A stretch of DNA of 64,000 nt from Methylobacterium nodulans ORS 2060 (GTDB taxonomy: Bacteria; Pseudomonadota; Alphaproteobacteria; Rhizobiales; Beijerinckiaceae). The stretch lies in assembly GCF_000022085.1 (NCBI RefSeq), contig NC_011894.1, forward strand, positions 3,499,501 to 3,563,500, written 5' to 3'. The notes under the pieces were generated by a model. It saw nothing but the letters and a program-made list of their open reading frames with translations, was not told where the DNA came from and did not search any database. Positions within the stretch are counted from its first letter, which is position 1. Every line of letters begins with the position of its first letter. The position numbers were made by a program, and so were the translations under genes. This document shows positions 26,459-34,443 of this stretch, in pieces.

Positions 26459-27307
26459 CGCCGTGCCGTGGGGACGTGCTCGGGCCGCGAGGGCCTGGGT
26501 CACCCGGTCCAGGATGACCGCAACGATCACGATCCCGATCCCTGCTTCGAAACCTGCACCGGCTTCGAGCCGTTGGATCGACTGCCAGACCTCCCGGCCG
26601 AGACCACCTGCCCCGATCATCGCCGCGATGACGACCATGGAGAGGGCAAGCATCATTGTCTGATTGACGCCGGCCATGATGGTCGGGAGCGCCAGCGGAA
26701 GCTGAACTTTGAACAACTTCTGAGCCGCCGAGCCGCCGAAGGCATCGGACGCCTCGACCAGTTCGGTGGGCACGCCCCGTATGCCGAGAGCCGTGAGCCG
26801 GATCACGGGCGGTACGGAGAAGACGATCGTCGCGAAACACGCCGACACGGCGCCCAGCCCGAAAAAGGGAAGAGCGGGGATCAGATAGACGAAGCTCGGC
26901 AGCGTCTGCATCATGTCGAGCAGCGGCGAGAACAGCCGCCAAGCGCGTCGGCTGAGCGCACAGCAGATTCCCACCGGGATGCCGATCACCAGAGCCACGA
27001 CAGTTGCGAGCGTCACCAGGACGAGCGTCTCGACGGTCGACTGCCAAAGCCGCAGGTTCCAGAGAAACAGGAGGCCCGCCAGTGTCAGCACCCCGATCTT
27101 CCGGCCTCCGATACGGTAGGAGACCAGCGTGGCGATGCCGATGCAGATCCAGGGCGGGAGCGATACGAGCGCGGTCGTGAAGCTGTCGATCCAGTCGGAG
27201 ATGTTGCGGCTGACGGCCCGGGTCAGCCAGCTCCCATGGTCTGTGAGCCAGCCGAGAACATCATCGCTGATCGCATCGAGGGGGAATTTGGGGACGTTCC
27301 ACTCCAT
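26456..27307 (-). CDS. Glycine betaine/proline ABC transporter permease (ProW/OpuAB type)
   Basis: 283 residues from the ATG at 27307 (MEWNVPKFPLDAI). Multiple membrane helices are visible (WICIGIATLVSYRIGG; LVLVTLATVVALVIGIPVGI; LPSFVYLIPALPFFGLGAVS; TMMLALSMVVIAAMIGAGGLG). The permease EAA-type loop is DAFGGSAAQKLFKVQLPLALPTIMAG, split here for length: EASDAFGGSAAQKLFKV then QLPLALPTIMAG. This start overlaps the ATPase gene by 85 bases, which is unusually long; an internal start is possible but would trim the N-terminal cytoplasmic segment typical of the family. Same operon as the ATPase. Confidence 0.88.
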   Translation of the reverse strand: MEWNVPKFPLDAISDDVLGWLTDHGSWLTRAVSRNISDWIDSFTTALVSLPPWICIGIATLVSYRIGGRKIGVLTLAGLLFLWNLRLWQSTVETLVLVTLATVVALVIGIPVGICCALSRRAWRLFSPLLDMMQTLPSFVYLIPALPFFGLGAVSACFATIVFSVPPVIRLTALGIRGVPTELVEASDAFGGSAAQKLFKVQLPLALPTIMAGVNQTMMLALSMVVIAAMIGAGGLGREVWQSIQRLEAGAGFEAGIGIVIVAVILDRVTQALAARARPHGTA

Positions 27308-28542
27308 TGATCCGCTCCTGCCGGGTTCGGGCATGTCACAGGGCCCGTGTGACGAATTCCATGGGCGGCGCCAGGTCTGGACGCCAATGCCCGCACGATG
27401 TCGCGGCTCGCCACGCGTCCGATCAGGCGCCCGTCGCGCGCGACGACAGCCACGGCCCCTTCGACTGCCACCTGCTCCAAAATCGTTTCCAGGCGAGCGT
27501 CCGCCTCCACGGCGCCGACCCCGAGGTCGAGCAGGGAGGAGACGGTCTCCGTGGAGCGGGCTGCGCCGAGTTTGTTCGCGAAGACACGGCCGACGAACCG
27601 GCCGTCGTCGTCGGCGACGAGCCACGCATCGTCGGCCGTGGCTGCGGTCGCCGCTCTGGCCTCTGCGACCGTCTGCGTGGAAGCAAGAACGACGCTCGAA
27701 CGGTCGGCAACCTGTTCCGCTTTGAATACAGCGGCGACGTCGATATGCTCGACGAACCGCTCAACATACTCGTTCGCGGGGCGAGCGACGATCTCCTCGG
27801 GCTGCCCGATCTGGACCACCTCGCCGTCCTTCATCAGGACGATGCGGCCGCCGAGCGATATGGCTTCGTCGAGATCATGAGAAACGAAGACGATCGTCTT
27901 CCTCAGCTTCCGCTGGAGTTCCCGCAACTCAGCCTGCATGTCGCGCCGGATGAGAGGGTCGAGAGCGCTAAAGGCTTCGTCCATCAGGAGAATGTCCGCA
28001 TCGGCGGCCAGCGCCCTCGCAAGTCCTGCGCGCTGCTGCATCCCGCCGGAGAGCTCATGCGGATACTTGCTGTCCCAGCCCTTCAGGCCGACGAGCTCAA
28101 TGGCTTGCATCGCCCGCTCGATGCGCTGCCTGGCCGGAACTCGTCTGATCTCGAGGCCGAAGCCGACGTTTCCGAGGATCGTCCGGTTCGGAAGGAGCGC
28201 AAAGTGCTGGAACACCATGCCGAACTTCTTCTGGCGGAATGCCAGAAGCTCCTTGCGGCTGAGCTTGGTGACGTCTACGTCGTCCACGACGATCTGTCCG
28301 CAGCTCGGCTCGACCAGTCTGTTCATGCAGCGCAACAGAGTCGACTTTCCCGACCCCGAAAGACCCATCAGGACAAGAATTTCTCCTTCGGTGATATCGA
28401 ACGAGATGTCGCGCAGGCCGACGACAGCGTTGCATGTCGCAGCAATTTCGTTCTTACCTTTTCCTTTTGCGATGAGGTCGAGAGCCTCGGCGCAGTTCGC
28501 CCCAAATATCTTGCTGACGCCCACGAGAGACAGTCGGCCCAT
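27223..28542 (-). CDS. Glycine betaine/proline ABC transporter ATP-binding protein (ProV/OpuAA type)
   Basis: 439 residues. The ATPase domain has the Walker A motif MGLSGSGKSTLLRC, Q-loop MVFQHFALLPNRT, signature YPHELSGGMQQRAGLARALA and Walker B ADILLMDEAFSALD with the switch histidine in IVFVSHDLDEAI. The C-terminal ~150 residues form CBS-type repeats (TVAEARAATAATADDAWLVADDDG; IGRVASRDIVRAL) which in OpuA sense ionic strength. First gene of the importer. Its last 28 codons overlap the permease start. Candidate regulator sites lie 112-250 bases upstream. Confidence 0.92.
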   Translation of the reverse strand: MGRLSLVGVSKIFGANCAEALDLIAKGKGKNEIAATCNAVVGLRDISFDITEGEILVLMGLSGSGKSTLLRCMNRLVEPSCGQIVVDDVDVTKLSRKELLAFRQKKFGMVFQHFALLPNRTILGNVGFGLEIRRVPARQRIERAMQAIELVGLKGWDSKYPHELSGGMQQRAGLARALAADADILLMDEAFSALDPLIRRDMQAELRELQRKLRKTIVFVSHDLDEAISLGGRIVLMKDGEVVQIGQPEEIVARPANEYVERFVEHIDVAAVFKAEQVADRSSVVLASTQTVAEARAATAATADDAWLVADDDGRFVGRVFANKLGAARSTETVSSLLDLGVGAVEADARLETILEQVAVEGAVAVVARDGRLIGRVASRDIVRALASRPGAAHGIRHTGPVTCPNPAGADQWSGTSPNSPSMRSAMMFSAGSQTMGAG

Positions 28543-28942
28543 GCGTACACTCCCTATCGATTCGGCGCCTTGCGGGAAGACTTTCCGCCTTCAGCAATCC
28601 GACAGGTTTTTATCTAGGACTATCAAAAAGTAGCGAGTGGCCGCCGGCCGGCTTGTCCCATTGCGACAGTTTTTTGGTAGGCGCCGACACGTGTGGAAGT
28701 TTAGTACCGAAAACTCGTGCTGCAGCGCAAAATTGCCTGCATTTTCAGCACCAATGCAAATGGATTTTGCAAAATATGTCCCATTGCCGCCCAGGAGGGT
28801 CAGCCCATAGCAGCTCTCCAGGAGCTATCGGCAAAACGGAAGCTTAGCTTGGGTCGGTTCTCCGCCCATTCACGTCTGGAACCTGTGCGGCAGAGTGGCG
28901 CGCCGTGCTTGGCTTATGGCCTCTGCTTTGAAGAGGGCTGAC
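28543..28942. promoter_or_regulatory. Betaine importer upstream region with two direct copies of a regulator-like site
   Basis: A 400-base gap, AT-richer than its surroundings, without a convincing gene. TGTCCCATTGC occurs at 28654-28664 and again at 28777-28787, 123 bases apart. Read on the minus strand, the first copy is TGTCGCAATGGGACAA, an exact fit to the TGTCGC-N8-AA form known for ArgR-type AraC regulators. The second is GGCGGCAATGGGACAT. The GCAATGsGAC core is shared with the soxB/gbdR gap. I infer activation of the importer by the GbdR-like protein. Confidence 0.5.
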
Positions 28943-29335
28943 ATGACCATCCTGGACAGCACGCACGGCCTGCCAGCGCCGCAGACGCTCGGCCCGCCCG
29001 AGGAGCGGGACTTCATCGTGCGGGCCGACCGCCGCAGGATGTCGTTCACCGGCACGGGGATCGCGGAGGAACTCCTCTCGCCGAACCTGAGCGGTCCGCT
29101 GGAGGTGCTGCTCTGCACGATCGCCCCCGGCTCCGACGGCGACTTCTACAGCCACGACGGTATGGAGGCGGGCTTGGCGCTCGCCGCCACGCTCGACCTG
29201 TGGATCGGGGAGAAGATGTTCCGCCTCGCGGTCAGCGACAGCTTCTCCTTACAGCAGCACGGGGCGGCATCGCTGCGCCAATCCGGGCGAGGTCGAGACC
29301 AAGGTCGTCTGGATCATCACGCCGCCGCACGACTG
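28943..29335 (+). pseudogene. Cupin domain of an XRE-cupin regulator, frameshifted and lacking the HTH
   Basis: The frame from ATG 28943 reads PEERDFIVRADRRRMSFTG, EELLSPNLSGPLEVLLCTIA, FYSHDGMEAGLALAATLDLW, SDSFSL, which is the ligand-binding cupin half of an XRE/HipB-cupin regulator. Near 29251-29260 the frame is lost. The conserved ending (RHRCANPGEVETKVVWIIT then PPHD and stop) continues in another frame and is restored by adding one base. The N-terminal helix-turn-helix is absent. An intact XRE-cupin gene lies 1.5 kb away at 30875. Confidence 0.75.
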
Positions 29336-29348
29336 ACCCGGCGGGCGG

Positions 29349-29391
29349 CGCGCGCGGCCGAGCACGGCCCGTCCGGACTGGCCGCGCGCGC
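29349..29391. terminator. GC-rich hairpin between cupin remnant and aminotransferase
   Basis: CGCGCGCGGCC (29349-29359) can pair with GGCCGCGCGCGCG (29380-29391 and adjoining) in the short gap between two converging reading frames. No U-run follows, so rho-independent function is uncertain. Confidence 0.4.
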
Positions 29392-29395
29392 GAGC

Positions 29396-30721
29396 TCAGG
29401 CCGCGCGCGCGAGGGCGTCCCCGAGCATCGACGCCATGGCGTCGATCTGCGCGCGCTCGGTGATGAGGGGCGGCGAGAGGGCGATGACGTCCCCGGTGAC
29501 CCGGATCAGCAGGCCCTTCTCGAAGCAGTCGACGAACACCGCGTGGGCGCGCGACCCCGGCGCCCCGGCCCGCGGCGCGAGTTCGATTCCCGCGACGAGC
29601 CCGATCGTGCGGATGTCGATCACGTGGGGGGCGCCGCGCAGGACGTGCATCGCCTCGTGCCAATGATCCTGCAGCGCCGCCGCCCGGGTGAGCAGGCCCT
29701 CCTCCTCGTACACATCGAGCGTCGCAAGGCCCGCCGCGCAGGCGACCGGATGGCCGGAATAGGTGTAGCCGTGGAAGAGCTCGATCGCGTTCTCCGGCCC
29801 GGTCATCAGCGCGTCGTGCACGGCGCGGCTGGCGAAGACGGCGCCCATCGGGATCGTGCCATTGGTCAGGCCCTTGGCCGTCGTCACGAGGTCCGGCGTC
29901 ACGCCGAAGAAGTCGGTGGCGAAGGGCGCCCCGAGGCGGCCGAAGCCCGTGATCACCTCGTCGAAGATGAGCAGGATGCCGTGCCGCGTCGCGATCTCGC
30001 GCAGGCGCTCCAGATAGCCCTTCGGCGGCACGAGGACGCCCGTGGAGCCCGCCACCGGCTCGACGATCACCGCGGCGATCGTCTCGGCCCCGTGCAGGGC
30101 CACGAGCCGCTCGAGGTCGTCCGCGAGGTCCGCCCCGTGCTCGGGCTGCCCTTTCACGAAGGCGTTGCGGGCGAGGTCGTGCGTGTGCCGGAGATGGTCG
30201 GTGCCCGGCAGGAGCGGGAAGGCGCGGCGGTTGTTGACGAGGCCGCCGACCGAGATGCCGCCGAAGCCGACGCCGTGATAGCCGCGCTCGCGGCCGATCA
30301 GGCGCGTGCGCGTCCCCTGCCCGATGGCGCGCTGGTACGCGAGGGCGATCTTGAGCGCCGTGTCGACGGATTCCGAGCCCGAGCCGGTGAAGAACACGCG
30401 GTCGAGGCCGCCCGGCGCGATAGCGCCCAGCCGCTCGGCGAACGCGAAGGCGATCGGGTGGCCCATCTGGAAGGAGGGCGCGTAGTCGAGGGTTGCGAGC
30501 TGGTGCTCCACCGCCGCGGCGATGCGTCGGCGCCCATGCCCCGCGTTGACGCACCACAGGCCTGCCGTGCCGTCGAGAACGCGGCGGCCATCCTCGCTCG
30601 TGTAGTGCATACCCTCTGCTGCAACCAGCAGGCGCGGGGCCGCCTTGAACTGACGGTTGGCCGTGAAGGGCATCCAGTAGGCGTCGAGGCTCGGTCGGTT
30701 GGCTCGGGTCTGGGCAGGCAT
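29396..30721 (-). CDS. Omega-amino acid:pyruvate aminotransferase (class III)
   Basis: 441 residues. PLP-dependent class III aminotransferase, closest in pattern to beta-alanine/omega-amino acid:pyruvate transaminases. Features: YWMPFTANRQFKAAPRLL, GTAGLWCVNAGHGR, VFFTGSGSESVDTALKIA, RGYHGVGFGGISVGG, IVEPVAGSTGVLVPPKGYL, LIFDEVITGFGRLGAPFA and the PLP-lysine region LVTTAKGLTNGTIPMGAV. The ATG at 30721 was chosen as the first with family N-terminus (MPAQTRANRPSLDAYW). It is divergent from the XRE-cupin gene, which probably controls it. Substrate could be beta-alanine, GABA, taurine/hypotaurine or a polyamine product. Confidence 0.9.
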   Translation of the reverse strand: MPAQTRANRPSLDAYWMPFTANRQFKAAPRLLVAAEGMHYTSEDGRRVLDGTAGLWCVNAGHGRRRIAAAVEHQLATLDYAPSFQMGHPIAFAFAERLGAIAPGGLDRVFFTGSGSESVDTALKIALAYQRAIGQGTRTRLIGRERGYHGVGFGGISVGGLVNNRRAFPLLPGTDHLRHTHDLARNAFVKGQPEHGADLADDLERLVALHGAETIAAVIVEPVAGSTGVLVPPKGYLERLREIATRHGILLIFDEVITGFGRLGAPFATDFFGVTPDLVTTAKGLTNGTIPMGAVFASRAVHDALMTGPENAIELFHGYTYSGHPVACAAGLATLDVYEEEGLLTRAAALQDHWHEAMHVLRGAPHVIDIRTIGLVAGIELAPRAGAPGSRAHAVFVDCFEKGLLIRVTGDVIALSPPLITERAQIDAMASMLGDALARAA

Positions 30722-30874
30722 GGCGGCGGTCTCCGTGTCGTGGTGCGGACCACCCGCAGACACCCTGTTCCGAGAGCCCCAACAAGTCCTTTTCTTTGTC
30801 GGCATAACCCTTTGACATTGCTTGTGCACGCGCGGCAATGTTGCGAGAACCGCAACAACCTGAACGGGAACCGC

Positions 30875-31426
30875 ATGACGAACGACGGTGTGGGAGCGCG
30901 GCTGCGCTACGTGCGGCTCCGGCACGGCCTGTCGCAGCGCGCGCTCGCCAAGAAGGCCGGGGTCGTGAATTCGACGATCTCGCTGATCGAGTCCGGCAAG
31001 GCCAATCCCTCGGTCGGGGCGCTCAAGCGCATCCTCGACGCGGTGCCAATCGGCTTGGCGGAGTTCTTCTCTCTCACGCCGGACCGGTCCGAGAAGGCGT
31101 TCTATGCCAGCGAGGAACTGGTCGAGATCGGGAAGGGGCGCATCTCCTACCGCCAGGTCGGCGATGCCCTGTTCGGTCGTGCGCTGCAGCTGCTCAAGGA
31201 GCGCTACGAGCCGGGCGCGGATACCGGGCGCATCCCGCTCGCCCATGACGGCGAGGAGGGCGGCATCGTGCTGTCGGGGCGGCTCGAAGTGACGGTCGAC
31301 GACGAGCGACGCATCCTTGGGCCCGGGGACGCGTATTACTTCTCAAGCCGCCGCCCCCACCGCTTCCGGTGCATCGGCCCACTACCATGCGAGGTCGTTA
31401 GTGCCTGCACTCCGCCCAGCTTCTAA
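30875..31426 (+). CDS. XRE-family regulator with C-terminal cupin (PuuR-like)
   Basis: 183 residues. An N-terminal helix-turn-helix (RLRYVRLRHGLSQRALAKKA, VVNSTISLIESGKANPSVG) and a C-terminal cupin (EEGGIVLSGRLEVTVDDERR, LGPGDAYYFSSRRPHRFRCI). PuuR-like proteins repress amine or amino-acid catabolic genes and respond to a small ligand in the cupin. It is divergent from the class III aminotransferase with ~150 bases between starts; likely autoregulates and controls that enzyme. An open frame that begins far upstream is a shadow. Confidence 0.88.
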   Translation: MTNDGVGARLRYVRLRHGLSQRALAKKAGVVNSTISLIESGKANPSVGALKRILDAVPIGLAEFFSLTPDRSEKAFYASEELVEIGKGRISYRQVGDALFGRALQLLKERYEPGADTGRIPLAHDGEEGGIVLSGRLEVTVDDERRILGPGDAYYFSSRRPHRFRCIGPLPCEVVSACTPPSF

Positions 31427-31941
31427 TTGAAGCCGATCTCAACCCTCGCAACTCGACGGCAAATGAATGTTTGATCGCGATATAGGTTTTCGATCGAGCG
31501 TCAACGCGACTTTTTAATACCTAATGACTAACATAGAAATTAAGTTCTTCGGCATTTGCTTGAGACGACATTGACCCGTCTTTCTCATAGTGACCGACGA
31601 AGAATCAAAATACGCAGAAGATGATCGATAATCCAGAATTGAGTTGTTATACCAACGGTCCTTGAAAAGGACCGCTGGTTCCGGTCTCGCATTGTCGCCA
31701 AGCCTCGTCTCAAAGCCTTTGGCTTGGTGTCGACACTTCGAGATGGGTCAACGGCCCGATGCGTGAGCATGCGCGTCAGCATCTCGGGCCGTCGGTGTCA
31801 GTTCGCCACCGGCCGGGTTCACCCTGACGGATGAAACCGTGGCTGAATGAGCACTCCCGTTCATGGCACCCAACTCCGGCCCTCATGCTGAAGTGCGGGG
31901 CGGCTGCCACCCACGTCGGTTTCTATTCAGGTCTTGCAGTC
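31427..31941. other. AT-rich intergenic stretch with two hairpins, no gene seen
   Basis: 515 bases after the XRE-cupin gene. The first ~180 bases are markedly AT-richer than the rest of the window. CGGTCCTT (31656-31663) and AAGGACCG (31667-31674) form a tight hairpin extended by ACCA/TGGT (31651-31679), followed by a few T residues, and could terminate the upstream gene. CGGCCCGA (31752-31759) and TCGGGCCG (31784-31791) form a second stem. A 65-codon frame on the minus strand (31585-31782) has no recognisable family and spans both hairpins, so it is not called. Confidence 0.5.
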
Positions 31942-31990
31942 ACGCGCTCCCTTGCGCCTAACCGGCATCCACTTCGGCGGGGAGCGCTCC
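31942..31990. repeat. CTAG-type palindromic repeat, half copy (R4)
   Basis: ACGCGCTCCCTTGCGCCTAA pairs loosely with TTCGGCGGGGAGCGCT around CCGGCATCCAC. This copy ends GCTCCAGG rather than GCTCTAG and lies nine bases outside the stop of the aldolase gene. Confidence 0.7.
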
Positions 31991-31999
31991 AGGCGGCCG

Positions 32000-32806
32000 C
32001 TAATTTCGGTAGTCGGGCTCCTGGCGATCCAAGGTCCTGCGAAGACTTTGAAGATGGAGCTTGGCGGATTCCGCGTCTCCAGCCCTCATCTGCCGCGCCG
32101 TGGCTTCGGCAATCTCCTTCGAGACAGGGACAATCCGCCGACCCGTCGACAGCGCAAGGCATTGTACTTCGCACGCCCGCTCAAGGTAATAGAGGTCGTC
32201 CCAGGCCTCGGCAATAGTGGGAGCCAGTACCATCACGCCGTGATGCTTCATGAAGACGATGTCGGCATCGCCAATCGCGGCCGCGATGCGGTCGCCCTCC
32301 CGTTCGTCGAGTGCGAGGCCGTTGTAGTCCCCATCGACGATCGTACGGCCGTAGAATTTCAGAGCCGTTTGGCCCGCGAAGACGAGCGGATCGCCTTCGA
32401 CCATCGTGAGCGCCGTCGCGTAAGGCATGTGCGTGTGGAAAGCGACGCGAGCGCGCGGCACGTTCTTGTGTAGCCGGGCGTGGATGTAGAAGGCCGTCGC
32501 CTCCGGCTCGCCCTCGCCCTGCACGACATTGCCGTGGAAATCGCAGATCAGGAGCTTCGAGGCCGTCACCTCGCGGAAGGCATAGCCATAGGGGTTTACC
32601 AGAAACAGGTCGTCGTGCCCCGGCACCATGGCGGAGAAGTGGTTGCAGATGCCCTCGTGCATGCCGAGCCGGTCCGCGAAGCGGAAGCAGGCGGCGAGGT
32701 CGATGCGTGCCTGCATCACCTCGTCACTGTCGAGCGCGGGACGGTTCAGGCGATCGGCCGGAACCGAAGCGACAGGAGCAGGGTCTCGGTTGAGAGAATG
32801 GGCCAT
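32000..32806 (-). CDS. Class II aldolase/adducin-family protein
   Basis: 268 residues. Zinc-dependent class II aldolase fold as in fuculose-1-phosphate aldolase and sugar-phosphate epimerases. Features: EGICNHFSAMVPGHDD, NPYGYAFREVTASKLLICD, the metal histidines in VAFHTHMPYATALTMVEGD and MKHHGVMVLAPTIAEAWDD, and GRTIVDGDYNGLAL. Last gene of the five-gene minus-strand unit hyuA-hyuB-TIM barrel-TetR-aldolase, 27 bases after tetR. Substrate unknown; it may cleave or decarboxylate the product of the hydantoinase-type enzyme. A remnant of another aldolase of this fold is at 41200. Confidence 0.88.
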   Translation of the reverse strand: MAHSLNRDPAPVASVPADRLNRPALDSDEVMQARIDLAACFRFADRLGMHEGICNHFSAMVPGHDDLFLVNPYGYAFREVTASKLLICDFHGNVVQGEGEPEATAFYIHARLHKNVPRARVAFHTHMPYATALTMVEGDPLVFAGQTALKFYGRTIVDGDYNGLALDEREGDRIAAAIGDADIVFMKHHGVMVLAPTIAEAWDDLYYLERACEVQCLALSTGRRIVPVSKEIAEATARQMRAGDAESAKLHLQSLRRTLDRQEPDYRN

Positions 32807-32833
32807 GGTTGCCTGCGGGGTTCGGCTCGGGAT

Positions 32834-33574
32834 TCAGGGCTTGGTCTCCTCCGGCGCCTCGGCCGGAGGAGATGAGGGTGCCTGCGGCGTCCAGCTGCCC
32901 TTTGGGGCGCCGTTCGTCAGGTATGACAACACCATGTCGACAATGTGTGCCTTCCGATGCACGAGGTTCTGGGGCGCCTTGAGATCCCGCTCGAAGAGGA
33001 GCGAGAGCGTGAAGCGGTTCGACAGATAGAAATAGCCGAGCGCCGACATGGAGATGTACAGCTCGACCGTATCGACGTTCGGCCTGAACACACCCTGCCG
33101 CACTCCCTCGTCGAGGATCGAACGGATCGTGTCAGAGAGGCGGTTGTAGAGCGCCCGTATGATGGGCGACTTGGAGATGTGCTTGCCGCGATGCAGGTTC
33201 TCCGTGTTCAGCATCACGATGATGTCGGGCTCGTCGATGAAGACCTGGAAGGTGCTCTCGCAGAGCCGCCGCATCGCCTCGACGGGATCAAGGCCGGCGA
33301 GCGGGACGTCGCCCTGGCGCCGACGCAGCGTCTCGTATGTCCGCTCCAGGACGCGGATGTAGAGATCCTCCTTGGAACCGAAATGGTGATAGAGGAGGTT
33401 CTTGCTGATCTTTGCCCGGTCGATGATGGCATCGACGCGCGCACCGTCATACCCCTTGCGGGCGAATTCCGCCTGGGCTGCCAGGAGGATGCGCTCCTGA
33501 GTCTGGATCGAATCGCGCTTGCGCGGCTGCTCTTTCACGTCGTGCTTGGGCTCTGTCGGCGGGACCGCGAACAT
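32834..33574 (-). CDS. TetR/AcrR-family transcriptional regulator
   Basis: 246 residues. The N-terminal TetR helix-turn-helix is clear: TQERILLAAQAEFARKGYDG, ARVDAIIDRAKISKNLLYHH, FGSKEDLYIRVLERTYETL. The C-terminal ligand domain (residues ~90-225) is helical. The ATG at 33574 has GAGGT five bases upstream; a GTG at 33586 would overlap the upstream stop by four bases and is an alternative. The proline-rich C-terminal tail (APSSPPAEAPEETKP) is unusual. Likely represses the hyu operon it sits in and the divergent importer; candidate operators lie at 38289-38306 and 38385-38399. Confidence 0.9.
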   Translation of the reverse strand: MFAVPPTEPKHDVKEQPRKRDSIQTQERILLAAQAEFARKGYDGARVDAIIDRAKISKNLLYHHFGSKEDLYIRVLERTYETLRRRQGDVPLAGLDPVEAMRRLCESTFQVFIDEPDIIVMLNTENLHRGKHISKSPIIRALYNRLSDTIRSILDEGVRQGVFRPNVDTVELYISMSALGYFYLSNRFTLSLLFERDLKAPQNLVHRKAHIVDMVLSYLTNGAPKGSWTPQAPSSPPAEAPEETKP

Positions 33575-33582
33575 CGTGGACC

Positions 33583-34443
33583 TCACGCCGCTTTAGCCTG
33601 GGGCCGCGGGGAAACGAAAGGCGCGCAGCGCTCGACGGCAATCCGCGTCGTCTCCGCGCCGTCGCGCAGCCACCAATCGAGTTTCGAGAAGATCTCAATC
33701 TCGAACGGGCCATCGTAGCCGATCCGATCGAGCACCGCCCGGTAGCCGGCGATGTCGATGACGCCGTCGCCCACCATGCCACGGTCCTGATAGACGTCCC
33801 GCGTCGGGACGAGCCAGTCGCAGAGGTGGAAGGTCAGGATACGGTCCGGTCCGGCCTTCTCCAAGCCTGCGATGAAGTTCGGATCCCACCAGCAATGATA
33901 GACGTCGGCCACGATACCGGCCCCGGTGCCCAGCAGCTCGCAGAGATCGAGGCAATGCGCGAAGGTCGAAAGGCACGAGCGGTCCGCCGCGTACATGGGA
34001 TGCAGCGGCTCCAGCCCGAGCGCCACGCCGACCGAGCGTGCATAGGGCAGAAGCTCGGCCAGCGCCTCCGCCACGCGGCGGCGCGCGGCTGCGAGGTCGC
34101 GCTCGCCCGTGGCGAGGCCTCCCGGAACAACGACGAGGGTCTTCGCGCCGATCTCCGCCGCCATGTCGAGCCGGCGACGGTTCTCCGCGAGAGCGGCCCG
34201 GTAGGCGGTGGAGTCGGCGAGGTTCACCCAGGCCGTCGTGCACAGGCAGGGCACGAAGAGCCCTGCCTCACGGATCAGCCGCGCGGCGGCCGCGGTGCCG
34301 GCATCGTCCACGTACTGGACCCAGGCCCCGATGCCTCGCACACCGGCTCTGGCATAGCCGTCGACGGCCTGCGCGAGCGTCCAGTCGCGGGTCGTGATCT
34401 GGTTGATGGCGAAGCGGGAGAGATCCGGACGAGACGTGCTCAC
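33583..34443 (-). CDS. Sugar phosphate isomerase/epimerase-type TIM-barrel protein
   Basis: 286 residues, AP-endonuclease-2-like TIM barrel. Features: FAINQITTRDWTLAQAVDGY, KTLVVVPGGLATGERDL, GVALGLEPLHPMYAADRSCL, GIVADVYHCWWDPNF, ILTFHLCDWLVPTRD and the C-terminal PFEIEIFSKLDWW; the acidic and histidine residues at strand ends suit one divalent metal. Family members are isomerases, epimerases or dehydratases of sugars and related polyols. The ATG overlaps the hyuB stop by four bases. The real substrate cannot be named. Confidence 0.88.
   Translation of the reverse strand: MSTSRPDLSRFAINQITTRDWTLAQAVDGYARAGVRGIGAWVQYVDDAGTAAAARLIREAGLFVPCLCTTAWVNLADSTAYRAALAENRRRLDMAAEIGAKTLVVVPGGLATGERDLAAARRRVAEALAELLPYARSVGVALGLEPLHPMYAADRSCLSTFAHCLDLCELLGTGAGIVADVYHCWWDPNFIAGLEKAGPDRILTFHLCDWLVPTRDVYQDRGMVGDGVIDIAGYRAVLDRIGYDGPFEIEIFSKLDWWLRDGAETTRIAVERCAPFVSPRPQAKAA

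Noticed and set aside
28895..31426. 843-codon plus-strand frame read as one protein
   Set aside because: It fuses the cupin remnant, the antisense of the aminotransferase and the real XRE-cupin gene; only the two ends are genuine.
31585..31782. 65-codon minus-strand frame
   Set aside because: Spans two hairpins, has no ribosome-binding site I would trust and no recognisable family.
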